From: Powellomyces hirtus | Taxonomy: Eukaryota; Chytridiomycota; Chytridiomycetes; Spizellomycetales; Powellomycetaceae | Direction: 5' to 3' | DNA length: 64,000 bases | Assembly: GCA_025526995.1 (NCBI GenBank) | Contig: JAHLKG010000002.1 | Span: 620,001 to 684,000 of the forward strand | Made by a program: the position numbers and the translations under genes | The notes under the pieces: model-generated | What the model saw: only the letters and a program-made list of their open reading frames with translations | Databases searched by the model: none | Told to the model about the DNA's origin: nothing | Shown: positions 1 to 11,638 of the stretch, piece by piece | How positions within the stretch are numbered: position 1 is the first letter of the stretch | Layout: each line of letters starts with the position of its first letter

Positions 1-2
1 CG

Positions 3-278
3 GCAGCCGCCGGCTCCGAAACTTTACTCCACTCCAATACCCCGCTTCGCCGACGCGATCCGTCCCCAATCCCTCTCCAGCGCTCCTTGACGGACGTGTG
101 CGCTGGCGCAGCCACTGCCGCTGCATCCCCACCGCCGGCTTACATGCTCCACTGCGGGTCTGGCAGCGCCCGCCCAACAGCTAGTCGTGGAAACTCGGTC
201 GAATCCTTAATAGGCCTGCAACGAAGAACCCACTTGGAAGAGAGCGCTGCCAACAAACGAAACAGCTCCATTTTGTAA
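3..278 (+). CDS. C-terminal end of an unknown protein (cut by window edge)
   Basis: One frame stays open from the first bases to a TAA at 276-278, giving about 91 residues rich in Ala, Ser, Pro and Arg. The GC content here is clearly higher than in the AT-richer sequence that follows, as expected for coding next to 3' flanking DNA. No domain is recognisable and the tail looks disordered. The upstream part of the gene lies outside the window. It could also be a chance open frame in GC-rich DNA. Confidence 0.4.
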   Translation, partial: AAAGSETLLHSNTPLRRRDPSPIPLQRSLTDVCAGAATAAASPPPAYMLHCGSGSARPTASRGNSVESLIGLQRRTHLEESAANKRNSSIL

Positions 279-2078
279 AATGGGGGCGGATGCAGGGGGA
301 TAGTGAAATTTAGTATTATTTCTGTTTTGTTGTGTTGTTACTGACGATTCAATGACTTTTGCGACGGGTCTCGCATCTGTAACTGGTGGTGTGTGTATTA
401 TTGATAGTTCTGATAGCCTCTGTTGCCCCACTTGTAGTTCGATAATGTTAATGAAGAACATATTGGCATCTCGAATGATGAGACTAGATCTTAACAATCG
501 TCTTTTATCAGCACCTGCAACGTTCCCCTAATAAAACGTGCCACGCGGCCCCCCACGTGGTTTCAAATTCTCGAGATGGGTTCGCAGTAAAGTGCATATC
601 TTGCACACACTCGTGGCTCAAGCAAGAACGAGAAATGTACGATCCTGCCAGACTAGAATGGTGTGTGGGCTCACCATCGATTTTCTGTCCGTTTCGTGCC
701 GCATTGATTGTAGACAGCAGGCCGTTTACTGTCACATACTCTGCTCTACTGGCTTTCTTCGGAGCAGGGGGGGGGGGGGGGGGCAGTACTGCCCATTCAC
801 CTTGCGTCGAAGCACATGCATGGAGCTTTCGAAACAGAGGAGCCACTGGCAGGAGCAAGTGGTGGAGCCACTAGCTACAGTTTGCGGAGTCTGTGGCTCA
901 CACGAAAGGTTATATATCGCATTCGGCCATGGCGAGGAAAGCCACTTCCGTTGCGCAAAGCCAAAGCCACCTCAGCCTTGATAGTTATTAGTTTCTAGAA
1001 CGGTTTTGTGTTTGTCGAGTTGCTGTCACACGTTGTTCAGTGAAGCTGGTGTGGCATCTGTCGCACAGGGCTTGCTCATGTGACCAACCAGCAGCCTCGA
1101 AACGACGCATATGGAAAGTGGGGATTGTTGCATTATTCACATTAGTCTTCCCTCTCCTCTTCCCAACTCCTTACTGTGGACGCTCATAATGTAATTTGTG
1201 TCCATCATTACAGCACGGCATTTTACCAATACGGTATCAAATTGTCGCAAGTAGCATACATGTTACTGCAGACAGTATAATAGTCCGAGGAAGCCGGCGC
1301 AACGGGAGAACATCAGCTGGTTCTGATATGTTGTGTCCCTACCATCGACCATCATCGGTGGGGGGCTGCCTTGTGTAGAAGCGGGATCCAACTGTTCATA
1401 CAACAAGGCGGTTGGATGCTGGATGGTGCTATATACCCGGGGTGGTTAACTTGGATGGGGAGGATTGAGTTGGGAATCTTGGGATGGGCAGTTGCGAGAA
1501 CATTTCTTTAGACTTATTTAAACAACACGCTTCGCGACACTCTCGAGTCTTCTGTTTATAGAAAGCGCGATTGTGAGACGAAAAGACAAAGAAAAAAAAA
1601 AAAGGAAATCACTCCCTCCGTTTGAATGAATTGAGCGCCTTTCCTCCCAAATGCGATGAGATGATCCCACATTCGAGTGAATCATCAATCATCCAAAGCG
1701 CCTTGCCGTCCCGCGCCTCCCGTCCGAAAAAGTCATTTCAGACTGCCCTCCGCGTTTCATGCGCCGGTTGTACACATATTGTGGCCAGAGTTCTGCACAC
1801 TCTTTTTACATTCAGATGCACTCCCTGCGCGAGGCGTCCAAAGATTTCAAGGTTTGACTTGTTCTTTCTTACTCGGGGGAAAAAGGCGCACGACACCCCC
1901 CCAGAAACAGACAGAGGAAACGAGGCTGGACCTATAACCTTAAAGGAGATAAACAACCTCCAGGCTCCGCTAGCCTCCCTTTTGCGAATGTTGCTTTTAT
2001 TTCTTGGATAGTTTCCTGAACGAGTAATACCATCAGCCAGCACTGAGCACAACACTCCAACTCCGCTTGCCCGGATCC
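279..2078. other. 1.8-kb gene-poor stretch before the receptor gene
   Basis: Only short overlapping open frames without family resemblance occur on either strand. The stretch holds a G17 run at 767-783 and an A-rich run near 1590-1601. The last few hundred bases must contain the promoter and 5' leader of the receptor gene at 2079. I see no clear TATA element, tRNA or mobile-element end. Confidence 0.5.
767..783 (+). repeat. G17 homopolymer tract
   Basis: Seventeen consecutive G residues lie inside the gene-poor region. Such a tract is prone to length polymorphism and to sequencing or assembly error, and several open frames crossing it would shift if its length is wrong. Confidence 0.9.
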
Positions 2079-4804
2079 ATGCTTCCACCAACACCACCTT
2101 CGTCATTGAAAGGGCGACTCCTCCGCCTACTGGTCCTTTCAGTCGCTGCCTCAGTGGTCGTCGCTCAAGGATGCACTCCAGTCACCCTTACTACGAAAGC
2201 TTGTGGAATAGTCCTGGATGGCAATATGCCAACCCTGGTCAGTCCGGAAAACAGCACGCGGATCGAGGCGGTTCTGGACACTATGTTCAACAAGTTGAAC
2301 GCTTTGCAAACCGTCGCCCCGACTTGTTACGGCTATTTGCGGCAACTGTACTGCGCAAGTGCATTCCCAGGATGCATGGACGGTGAGTGGCTCTTGAGGC
2401 TTGGGCCTTGCCTAGTGGATTCGCGCCACCTCTCCTTTTGTCTGACGCGTGAAGTGCATTGCTTGCAGGCACACCGGTCCTTCCTTGCGCGACGGCATGC
2501 CAGTTTGTGGTGGACGCCTGCACCCCGACTCTCACGGCTCTGGCGCAGGAACAACTTCTGCCCGACTGTGCACTCGGGGTCTCCGTCGGTGCTTCCCGCA
2601 TTCCCTTCCCGACCACACAATGCATGGGCTCCGATGCTCCGGGAGCTATCGTGAGGCGGATGGCTGCGCAGTCTCAAACCATTGGCGTCGCAAACCCGGC
2701 TGACGTTTACAACGAAGGAGGCTTGAGCACGGCTGTCATTATCATTTTGTGTCTATGTAAGTCCCTCCCGTAGATGCACCCGAGAGCAAACGCGACGCTG
2801 GAGCCCCGTTTCTCACTATGCTTCTCCCGCCAACGCAGACGTGTTGTCGTTCTTTGGTTTCTTGGACTTGATCATTGCGTTTTCCCGCCTGCGACGATCA
2901 TACTCGGTCGTCTCGTGGGCAGTGCTCTGGCTCGTTATGATGGGCGTGTACCTGGTCGGCCTGATCATGTTTCAGTGGGACATTCGTCGCGCCTTTGGAT
3001 CGGACTGGTGCCGCATTCAAGCACTGGTCTTGACATATCTCAACCAGTCCAGCTGGATTTGGCCTTTCTTCTTCACGGCGGACGTCTGGTACGCGGTTGT
3101 GAGGAAGAGGATGAGGGCCACCAGTGAGAGCCAGCGATTCCTGTGGAACGCGCCCTTTGCGTTCCTGCTCCCCATCATACCTACCGTCGTCCTAGCAATC
3201 AAAGCCAACCCGGTCGGTCTGTCTCCGCCAGCCAATCTGCAACCTGGATATGCACCCCACGTCAGTAAGTACAAAACGAGCGGAAAGAGCTACCTGCTGC
3301 AAATGCAAAGCTTGATGTTGACTCTCTCTTTCGCGCAACAGTTTTCTGCACCTTTTCGTACCCTGTGATGGGCTGGGCCATGTCAACCCTGCCTTTCGTT
3401 GCCTTCTTTGCCACGCTGTCAATTGGATTTGGTTCGCATGCCGCGTACCACTTGTATAAACAACGACGCGCGTTCAACTCCAGCAACAGCAGCGGAATGC
3501 TGAGCGACCCGAGTCGCTCGTCTCCCGGCAATTCGGGAACGCGAGCCCAGCAGCGCGCGCAGAGCCGAATCTCGATTGTGCTCTTTGCTCGCATCCTCTC
3601 GGTGACGGTCATCTATCTGTTCATCGCCGTCGCCGCAAACTATCAGCAGGTCCGTGCCGTCGTCAACGGCGCGTATGTCCCGGGCGACAAGGAGCCTGGT
3701 TTCAGAGATTACGCTGCGGCATCCATCGGTATTGTTGTCTGGTTTGTCCTTTGCACGTCCTCGGCCACATGGAGCAGGACGATTGCGGGCACTCTGCAAA
3801 ACGCTGCTTTTGGCGGCAAAGCAAAGAACAGCAACTTGGAAATCTCCACCTCCAGTCATCACAAGTCCAAACGATCCGGACATGAGGACGACGACATGAT
3901 CGAACTCCGTGCCCCCGGGAGCCTGAAGCGAACCATCACGTCCTCCACCAAAGCATCTGAGATCTCCGGCCCTTACAATGTCGCCACAACGCATACCATG
4001 CCCCAGCCGCACCAAGCCACCTTCACCCGGCACGATCCCCAATCGACCAACCCTCTACCGCCGGTGACGGGTGACACGTGGCGACGTGAGCCGGGCGTCC
4101 AAAGGTCCAACACCAACACCCGATTACCGTTCCTTGAGCACTCGCACCCTCGACAACTGGAGCGCGAATTCGATCAGGCCCTCGTCGACCCGTACAACAC
4201 CATCGAGCGATTCGACGCTGCCCAGCCCGCTTGGCCATATCGCAAGAACTCTTCGCGCTCCGAGGCGGGCCGTGAGACACCCAGCGGCTACTGGGACGAC
4301 GGATTCGAAGGCGCCGCTTTGCCCCGCCGGGAGACCACCCAGCGCTCTTACCAAGACCCCACCGGACCCCGCCGGACCCGATCACAGTCACGATCACGCT
4401 CCGCGAGCGTAAATAGCAGAGAGCAGCACCACCGCCCACCCCGCTTCAACGACCAACAAGCCCCACCCGTGCCCCCATTGTCCATCAACACCATTGCCCA
4501 AGCCAGAGCCGTGTCGCCCATCACCACCCACGGTTATCGATACACTCAGTACGCTCCCTCCCCCGAACCCAGCTCCGCGGGCGGCGGCGGCGGCGGCACA
4601 CAGTCGGCGTACCACCACGACGACGACGACAATGTACATGACGCAGTCATCGCCCGGCAACGCTCCGCGCGGCGTTACGAGGAGGACCCGGAAGCACTGA
4701 GGTTCCAGTCGTATGACACGCATGCCGATTACCCGATCCGCTCCGTTGCAGTCGATCATGTGTCTGACCGCGTGGCGCAGGGAAAAGCGTGGGATCACGA
4801 ATAG
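2079..4804 (+). CDS. Frizzled/Smoothened-like seven-transmembrane receptor with cysteine-rich domain
   Basis: Exons are 2079-2382, 2469-2756, 2839-3264 and 3342-4804; all splice in phase and give 826 residues. Residues 1 to about 30 look like a signal peptide. Residues about 32-155 form a cysteine-rich domain with ten cysteines, including the pattern CYGYLRQLYCASAFPGC and, across the first intron, LPCATAC and DAC; this is the cysteine number of metazoan Frizzled domains. Seven hydrophobic helices follow (first STAVIIILCLC, last near SIGIVVWFVLC). The roughly 350-residue tail is cytosolic, disordered, rich in Ser, Arg and His, and has a run of Gly. Frizzled-family proteins sense extracellular ligands at the plasma membrane; the ligand and effector here are unknown. 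No clear KTxxxW Dishevelled-binding motif was found after helix 7. Confidence 0.85.
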
Positions 4805-5286
4805 TCTCCCACCGCTGGACCCCTGAACTAAAGAGAGAAAGAGGAACGAAAAAAAAACAACCAAAAACCATAGTCACAAAGACGTGGACTGCTTGAAAGG
4901 ACTTGATCCTTTGCCCAAGAGTACAGTAGCTGAGCTACTCATATAGATAGGTGCGATTATATAGCATTGTTAGTATTATAAAAATCTGTTTTTCCCGTAA
5001 ATAATTAAACACACGCGTAAAATGTGTCACATCCTTTCAAGCGATTTTCAGACCCGTCCATCCATCCGCTTTGGCAAAATGGGTGGTGCGCGTGAAAGAA
5101 AACAAGATCCCCTTTTTTGCGGGCTATGCAGCCATACACATGCCCTTCTTTGCAACATACAAAATCTGGTGCATATTCACTCGAATCAGGATATTATGTA
5201 CACATGGTGGTGTGGGGGTGGGGGGGTCACATTTATTTTTCCCCCAAAAAGAAGGACAAACCGAAAGGCTTAGCTCCATCGCCAAT
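4805..5286. other. Convergent 3' flank between receptor and SNX4
   Basis: This AT-rich spacer lies between two converging genes and should carry both 3' untranslated regions and polyadenylation sites. A G-rich patch (ggtgtgggggtgggggggtc) lies near 5209-5227. No coding signal or RNA gene was seen. Confidence 0.5.
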
Positions 5287-7311
5287 CTACTCTCTCGCAG
5301 TGTCCCCATCCGGCGTGTCCAACTGCATGTTTTGCAGCGTCGGGATGATCTGGTCCCATACTTTAAGACCCTAAACATATAAAAAAAAAAAAAACAAGCG
5401 TCGCCGAGTGAGTATGGGGTTGTTGGCGTCGGGGTGAAATGGAGGAAGGTAGCCCAAAACCTTTTGGTAAAACTCCATCTGGCTTTCGGTGTAGTCGCGC
5501 AGAATGTCTTTGAAATCCTCGACTTTGACGGAATTGAACAGGTCCATTTCTTTGATCACTTCGTGGGAGAACGCGGTGGATATCCGATTACTCTGTTCCA
5601 CAGCTTCTTCAAGCTAAAGAACCGACACAGACTTTGTTGTCAGGAATATGGAAGCAGAATGTGTGGCGCACAACCCATCATAAGACCAGTCGATGTTCAA
5701 AGACGCCACACACCTCGGTAATCTTGACTTCCAGTTTGTCCAGTTTGGCCTTCCGCGCCTGTTCCTGGTTGATGTTCCGGAAATCATTGTACTTGTCTCG
5801 GATATATCCCGTGAGACTCCCGTCGCTCCGGCCTGACCGAGTCTTCTCGCGGTCGGCCACGTCTTGACCGAGATATCGCTCCAGCTCCTCAAAGTCTACC
5901 TGCTTTTGGTCTCGAACTCGTAGTACTTCTTTCACCGATTGGCAGTACGCGATGTATTCTCGGATGCCGCTGACGAAATCGGCTTCCTCGCGTTGCGACT
6001 GTTCATATACAAGAGAATGAGCACTCTCTAGCATAGTTTGTGATACAACCTCCCCCCAATACTGCCAGTCTCTCACCTTTTCCTTCAACAATTTGGCAAT
6101 CTCGCGTACAGTGTTGCTGAACCCTGTTAATGGTTCGGTGATTTGTGTTTCCATTGACCCCATCGTAAGCAAGCTGCCTTGGAATTCGGTCGTTTCATAT
6201 TCCAGGTCTGAATATGGCATCATATCAGCACGAGCACAGGGTTCTTCAACATCTCATGTGCTGTCACATACCCGCTTGCTCTTTCAGCAGCTTGACGTGC
6301 AACCGTTCCACCGTTTTCAGATTGTCTTCAAACTTGTCAACACTGTCTTTGAACTCCACAAACCGCTCGTCGGGTTTTCGAACTTTGGTGGTCACGTTAA
6401 GAATCACATCGCTGATGGCTTCGAAGACGTGGCTATCCCGGTTCTTGGATGCTGCGTCGGCGCCTTGCTGATAGTCCAAGGTAAGGGTGAATATCACACC
6501 GCGGATGGCGTTTGAAGCGCAGCGCTTCCTCTCACCAGGTCACCCGTTTCGAGAAACTTCTTCATAGCTACACTTGACTGAAGCGTTGGATGTCGAGTGA
6601 TGCGATTCATATATGTCTGCAGGGAATGTCTTCGCTTTTCTATGAATTCTGAACTGAACCGGTCACCAGTGATATACTCTATATGTATAGAAGAGTATAA
6701 GTCATTCACAACGCCAGATGATACTGTTCGGTTCGTCGGAGACGCGTCATCCACGTACCCATGCGATGCTTTCCCGGTAGAGGCGGAATGATACAAGCCG
6801 GGTATTCCTCCGTGAGCGTCCGATGCAGCCACACAAAGTCCTGAAACCGTCTTCTAGTAGACATGGTGGATCGTGGAAACGTCTCCAGTGTCGTCTACAA
6901 GGAGATCCCGGCCGGGTCAGCACCACCACGCGTGGTCGTTGGCGGCGCGGTATTTAGTGGCCCTCGCCCGTTACCTTGCTGTTCACAGCATATGTGACAA
7001 ACGCCCCAGATCCATCTCCATGCTTCTGCGAGTCGCTTATGGCCACTTTGAGCGCATCGTTGGCGTTGAGAGCAAAAGTTGTCAGGGTGGGGTTGTGAGG
7101 GAATGTGGATGAGGACGCGCCGTTGGAAAACATGTCCGGGGCAGTGGAACTTGAGGCCTGATGATCAGTTGTGAGAGCGTCAAGGAAAACATCAGCCCTT
7201 TGTATTCGACATAGAGCCAAATGAATGTCAACCTACCCGTATGTCAAGACCGGCCGGGGTGGTCTCCCAAGGGACGTCACTGTACTCTTCACTCATGTAA
7301 ACTTCTTCCAT
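5287..7311 (-). CDS. SNX4: Sorting nexin 4 / Atg24-type PX-BAR protein
   Basis: Nine exons (7311-7237, 7157-6975, 6894-6759, 6678-6536, 6467-6272, 6207-6077, 5998-5714, 5613-5461, 5370-5287) join in phase to 461 residues, the usual SNX4 length. The N-terminal part is a PX domain with RRFQDFVWLHRTL, then PPLPGKHRMEYITGDRF and FIEKRRHSLQ, motifs that bind PtdIns3P in this family. The rest is a helical BAR region ending MEFYQKGLKVWDQIIPTL. The family recycles cargo from endosomes and supports selective autophagy. The last intron contains a T14 tract; without splicing there the protein would end in an unrelated short tail. The gene shares a 283-bp upstream region with MED18. Confidence 0.88.
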
Positions 7312-7594
7312 ACTTGCAATAGGGACTCAGGACAAGGGGAACAAGACGGCTGACAGGTGGTAGATGGTAATGGCCGTCGGGTCAACGGGTTGACGGCTGT
7401 AAAAATAGTATGTTTTCCGGAGCGACGGGGGGCAAATGACCAAACCTTGTTGAGTGAGCGTCTTAGATTTGACAAGCGGCGATCAAAGGAAGGAGGCCAA
7501 GACAGCCCCTGCTGACTCACGCGAATCCAGTCTTACATCCCATATCTATCTCGTCGTCACTTTTGCGAATTTGACATTCCCAACAACAAATACA
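7312..7594. promoter_or_regulatory. Shared divergent promoter region of SNX4 and MED18
   Basis: The start codons of SNX4 (minus) and MED18 (plus) are only 283 bp apart and point away from each other, so both core promoters must lie here unless far exons were missed. No TATA box was recognised. Confidence 0.5.
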
Positions 7595-8718
7595 ATGATC
7601 TCTGCACAAGCTTCAGGCTCATGGCTCCCAACCCTCCAAGACCAGATCCACCACTTCACAACCGGCCAGCATACTCAAGGTAGTGGTCAGACGCAGACAA
7701 CATCCAAAAACGGGCAGGGACACGTACAATGCTCGCTCCATGCCCAACTCCCGAACTCTGTCCTTCCGAAACTGTTTGAACGATTGGTCGCTCTGTGCGG
7801 GAACATAGAGTTTGACTATCAACAAAATTTGTGGGAACATGAGATATGCTATCGGCCAGAAGGTAGCATGGCGTGGAACATCCAAGGTGGAAAACAAGCG
7901 CAACGCGACTGATTTGTCTGTGACGTTGTGCAGCGGAAACACCATTTGGAGCTTCACGAAATGAAGACGCTGCTCTGAGGTTGCGGGCCAACGTTCTGAG
8001 CTCTGACGGGGAATTCGTGAAATTGCACGACCGCAAATGGTAGGCGCATACCTCCAACATCATGAGTCCACAGTAACTAAATCGATAGCGGCCAGGACGC
8101 TGTGCTTCAACGGAGCGCCGGAGCCACCAAAGCCCGGTGACCGCAAGCGGGTAACACAGCGGGTCATTTACGAATCAGGAATAGAGGGCGATGCTTTGAG
8201 ATATGTGGAAATGCTGGGTTACATGTATGCATATCCCTAATGCTTGCACCGTAAAACTCCAACGTCTGATGCATCAATCCGTCAGATTCAACTTCGAGCT
8301 TGTAAGGAAGGGCTATATATTCACCTACAACGACCTCCGGATAACAATATTCAGAGCATATGCGGTAAGCTACCCAAGCCGGCCGAAGCTGTCATATGAA
8401 CGCCCCCATTCTGATATACAGATTTCTTAGCTGGAGGCACGTCACAAAGTCACCACCGCCGTTCCGATAGACGCGAACAATGATTCTTGGATTGTCCAAG
8501 TTACATCTCCGTTTGTACATACCGAGGGCGTTCCAAAAGTAGCGCAGGAACTGCATGCTTTTGCTGAGTATATGGGAGGGTATGTACGAAAACAACAAAC
8601 CCATCCGAAGTCGAAGAGGGAAGCTCACCTTCTGGATTTCTATCCTGCTAGATTGATAAAACTGATTGTTGTTGATCACACTGTGCTCCGCAATCGCATA
8701 TATTATCATCAGACATGA
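7595..8718 (+). CDS. MED18: Mediator complex subunit 18
   Basis: Six exons (7595-7862, 7934-8039, 8096-8224, 8286-8364, 8431-8579, 8652-8718) give 265 residues in phase. The order of motifs follows the Med18 family: QCSLHAQLPNSVLPKLFERL near residue 50, a WEHEICYRPE strand, then FELVRKGYIFTYNDLRITIF, then a C-terminal sheet ending in FAEYMGGLIKLIVV. In known Mediator, Med18 pairs with Med20 in the head module and helps RNA polymerase II initiation. The first ATG of the exon was used; no better upstream ATG is in frame. Introns are 56-71 nt. The assignment rests on remembered family pattern, not a search. Confidence 0.78.
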
Positions 8719-9167
8719 AACTATTTCGTCCGTCTGCTGTTACACTATATATCCTTACTTTATCTATTCTAATGAAGCGCCAAGCACGCAAGGAGCGTGA
8801 CGACACCAATTGACGAGCGCTGACTGTTTACGTGCGGATTTGACCTCGACCGAACGGCGTTCTAGGAGTGTCATCACGTAATGGTCCAGTCGAATATTCG
8901 AGCAGATGTTCGTGCAGAACAACATGTATAACCTGCGTGTGTCTCATAGTGTGTTTTCCTACGCTTTCTCTGGCTGGGCGCAACGAAGCGTAACCTGACT
9001 GTTCTTAGTTCGATGTGTAAACATCGCTTTCTCGCGGGATGAACGCTGGGACGGTGACAAACATGATTCTGCGGTGTTCTGGTGACTGCCGAAGCGTGGA
9101 GATAGAGCTATCGAGAGAAGCGTCGTTTGGAAATGCCCCGGATGATCTATATTTTGAACTTGGATGG
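8719..9167. other. Convergent 3' flank between MED18 and the glycine carrier
   Basis: Two genes end towards each other here. No coding frame with family resemblance, tRNA or repeat was seen in this roughly 450-bp spacer. Confidence 0.5.
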
Positions 9168-10088
9168 CTATATTCTATCACCAGCCCACCGGACCACCTC
9201 CTCATATATCGTCCACGTGATAGCTGCACTGACGGTCTTTCGCAACAGGCGCGGCAGCATTCCCGCAAAGAATCCAGACGCGCGTTCCTCTGTAATGATC
9301 TTCCAAGCGGTCCGCGGCATTGATGGATTTTCCCGCGGATTGAGCTGCATGCGCGTTTTCACGACATCAAATGGATTCGTGACGACGGTGGCCGCGACCC
9401 CACTCACGCATGCCGAAGTTGTGTGTATCAGAGTGTTGTTGTTAGACGAGCTGTTCAACGATCGGGGGAATGCCGCCTTCAGGATGTCCTTCGAATGTTC
9501 GTAAAAGAACACATAAAGTCCCGCATGCGGTGCGTCTCTTAATATCGTCGCCCCAGAACCCGCAAACAACCCACGAATGCCGTGCTCTCTCACAATCCCC
9601 CGTGTCGCAGCCAGGACGCTAGTATAGCGGTACATATTGCTTTCATATCGAACCTTAATGACCGTTATCGGCATCATCAACATCCCCACCATGACCCGCG
9701 ACGTCGCACCAGATATCAAATTGATCGTCCCGGGGGTTATCGTGACTGGAGCCCCGACGATATTTACTGCTCGCAGGGCCCGTCGCGTTTGTTCAAGACA
9801 CGCAAAGTAAAGAGCGCTTCCCGGAACGTTGCGCAGAATCGTCGGCCATGTCCCCCGCCAAAGACCCGACACTGAATCCGTCGCAACGACGCCAGATGCC
9901 ACTGACCACAACGTGACTCTTCGTAGACCCTGACCGCCTCCAGCAACCGATTTGAACAAAGTGTGAGTTTCCTGTTGCAGTCGCGTTTTAACGAGATCGA
10001 GCGGTTGTAGGACTACGCAGGACGCGAGGCCTGAGACTCCTCCGCCGAGCAGATGCATTTGCGGCGACACGTGCGACTGTGTTGGCAT
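9168..10088 (-). CDS. HEM25: Mitochondrial glycine carrier, SLC25A38/Hem25 type
   Basis: A single uninterrupted exon encodes 306 residues. Three mitochondrial-carrier repeats are visible, with signatures PLDLVKTRLQ, PITVIKVRYES and PFDVVKTRMQL. The phrases GTWPTILRNVPGSALYF and GATILRDAPHAGLYVFFYE are typical of the SLC25A38/Hem25 branch, which imports glycine into mitochondria for the first step of haem synthesis. The second signature has Ile-Thr in place of the usual acidic residue, which is normal for this branch. The first ATG gives a short N-terminus before the first helix. It is one of the few intronless genes in the window. Confidence 0.85.
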   Translation of the reverse strand: MPTQSHVSPQMHLLGGGVSGLASCVVLQPLDLVKTRLQQETHTLFKSVAGGGQGLRRVTLWSVASGVVATDSVSGLWRGTWPTILRNVPGSALYFACLEQTRRALRAVNIVGAPVTITPGTINLISGATSRVMVGMLMMPITVIKVRYESNMYRYTSVLAATRGIVREHGIRGLFAGSGATILRDAPHAGLYVFFYEHSKDILKAAFPRSLNSSSNNNTLIHTTSACVSGVAATVVTNPFDVVKTRMQLNPRENPSMPRTAWKIITEERASGFFAGMLPRLLRKTVSAAITWTIYEEVVRWAGDRI

Positions 10089-10585
10089 TTTGCTAACTTC
10101 TTTTTATTTGGAAATTGGCGGTTGTAGGATAAACGGAACGTGTCATGTGCTGAATGAACGTGAAGAAATGCAGTCGGACAGATCGTATGTGTTTAAGCCT
10201 AGTTGTCGAAACAGTACGGAAACTTCGGAAGTATGTATTTGGTCGAACGTGATAGTAACGAGACTCCTGGTGATGTTTGGAAATGGAAGGAAACGTTTTA
10301 CCCGCAAAAGTTCCGCCTCGGAAATTCACAAACGCGGTCGCCAAAAACAACACGTCGCGCAGCGTGAGTACAAAAGTTTACAAAAAGCAACGCGCGTCCC
10401 GTTTGGCGTCCTCAACTGTCAGAGACTTGCCCACAGACTTGCCGCTATTCAGCACTGCCCCACAGAATGAACGTGTCCCAGAAGGGAAGTATAAAAGGAT
10501 GGGGTTGGGGGCCTTCCCCTCTCCAGCCACCCGCATCCCATAGGCGCTGTCTTGTTAGCTACTCAACACCAAAGCAACAGTGAGA
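10089..10585. promoter_or_regulatory. Divergent promoter region between HEM25 and the GNAT gene
   Basis: About 500 bp separate two divergent start codons. Towards the plus-strand gene there is a clear TATA element and a pyrimidine-rich stretch (ccttcccctctcc) just after it, the usual start-site context. Short open frames here show no family resemblance. Confidence 0.55.
10490..10497 (+). promoter_or_regulatory. TATA box (tataaaag)
   Basis: A perfect TATAAAAG lies 96 bp upstream of the GNAT gene start codon and is followed by a CT-rich initiator-like stretch. It is the only strong TATA box noticed beside a recognised start in the window. Confidence 0.6.
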
Positions 10586-11638
10586 ATGCCAGCAACCACA
10601 GAAGGCCAGACCATACTCACGCTTTGCACGTCAGAAACCTTCCCGGCCTTTCTCGACTTTGTCGCCAAGCATAATGCGGACCCAAGTCAGTGGTGTCTGA
10701 TGTTCGATGACACGCCGGAAAAGATAAAAGGCGACCTGGTGTTCTATGGAACAGACCCATTCAAAGACTGGTGGGGATATTACGACCCGGTTACTGGCAA
10801 CCTGGCCGGTGTTGGCGGGCTCGAAGTGCACCTTGCGAATAAACGGGCGGAAATCCATGGACCATGGGGAGTAGACGCCAAGGCTCAGGAAATTGTGCTA
10901 CGCGAACTTGTGGAGGCGCTGGCGCCTGTGGAGGTTGAATCGTTTGACTGTTGGCACAACGTCCTTGCCACCAGTGTCTCTGCGGTTCTCAAAAAATATG
11001 GATTCGTCGCCGATGGTTTTGGGACGTTCTTGACCATGAAGAAGCCATTGGAAGCGTCCGCTGCTCCGCGACCTGCGGACTCTACATGCACCGTTTCTCT
11101 CATCCCCCCCACGGATAAGGTCAACGTGCCCCTCGCAGTAAACCTTCACAAGGCGTGTTTCAAGAAATTGCAATTCGGCATGGATCAATTTTTGACCCTT
11201 GACGGCAATCCACCGGGCGACGGAACCGGCGGCTGGCTCTTTGGATGCTTCGATCACACCGTCGACGCCTCGAGGCCTGTTTTCTGCGGATACTCAGTCG
11301 TCCGCCCGAATAACACACCTGACTCTGTTTACATTGACTACGTGGGCATTTGCCCCGAATTTCGCGCAAAGGGTAAAGGGACGGCCTTGTTGAACGCAAT
11401 CAAGGACTGGTTTATGGCGGACGACTCGAAGATCGAGCTGACCCTCACAGTCAATGGAGACAATACTCATGCGAAACGACTCTACACCAATATTGGCTTT
11501 GTGGTCAAAGAGGAAGGCATGGGCCACCGTTTTGTGAGGGGAAAAGCTGCGAAGGAGATGGCAGCGCAGGAAAAGAAGACAGCGGAAGACAAGATAGCGG
11601 AAGAGGTCGCCCAGGATGTGGCGGAGCTCAAGAAGTAA
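10586..11638 (+). CDS. GNAT-family N-acetyltransferase
   Basis: A single exon encodes 350 residues. The C-terminal part carries the GNAT core: a strand VYIDYVGICPEF, then the acetyl-CoA pyrophosphate loop RAKGKGTALL, then NTHAKRLYTNIGF, which resembles motif B. The N-terminal half (residues 1 to about 150) also reads like a degenerate GNAT fold, so the protein may be a tandem of two domains with only the second keeping a full acetyl-CoA loop. The C-terminus is a charged Lys/Glu helix. The substrate cannot be predicted. A TATA box 96 bp upstream and no introns suggest a strongly or conditionally expressed gene. Confidence 0.7.
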   Translation: MPATTEGQTILTLCTSETFPAFLDFVAKHNADPSQWCLMFDDTPEKIKGDLVFYGTDPFKDWWGYYDPVTGNLAGVGGLEVHLANKRAEIHGPWGVDAKAQEIVLRELVEALAPVEVESFDCWHNVLATSVSAVLKKYGFVADGFGTFLTMKKPLEASAAPRPADSTCTVSLIPPTDKVNVPLAVNLHKACFKKLQFGMDQFLTLDGNPPGDGTGGWLFGCFDHTVDASRPVFCGYSVVRPNNTPDSVYIDYVGICPEFRAKGKGTALLNAIKDWFMADDSKIELTLTVNGDNTHAKRLYTNIGFVVKEEGMGHRFVRGKAAKEMAAQEKKTAEDKIAEEVAQDVAELKK

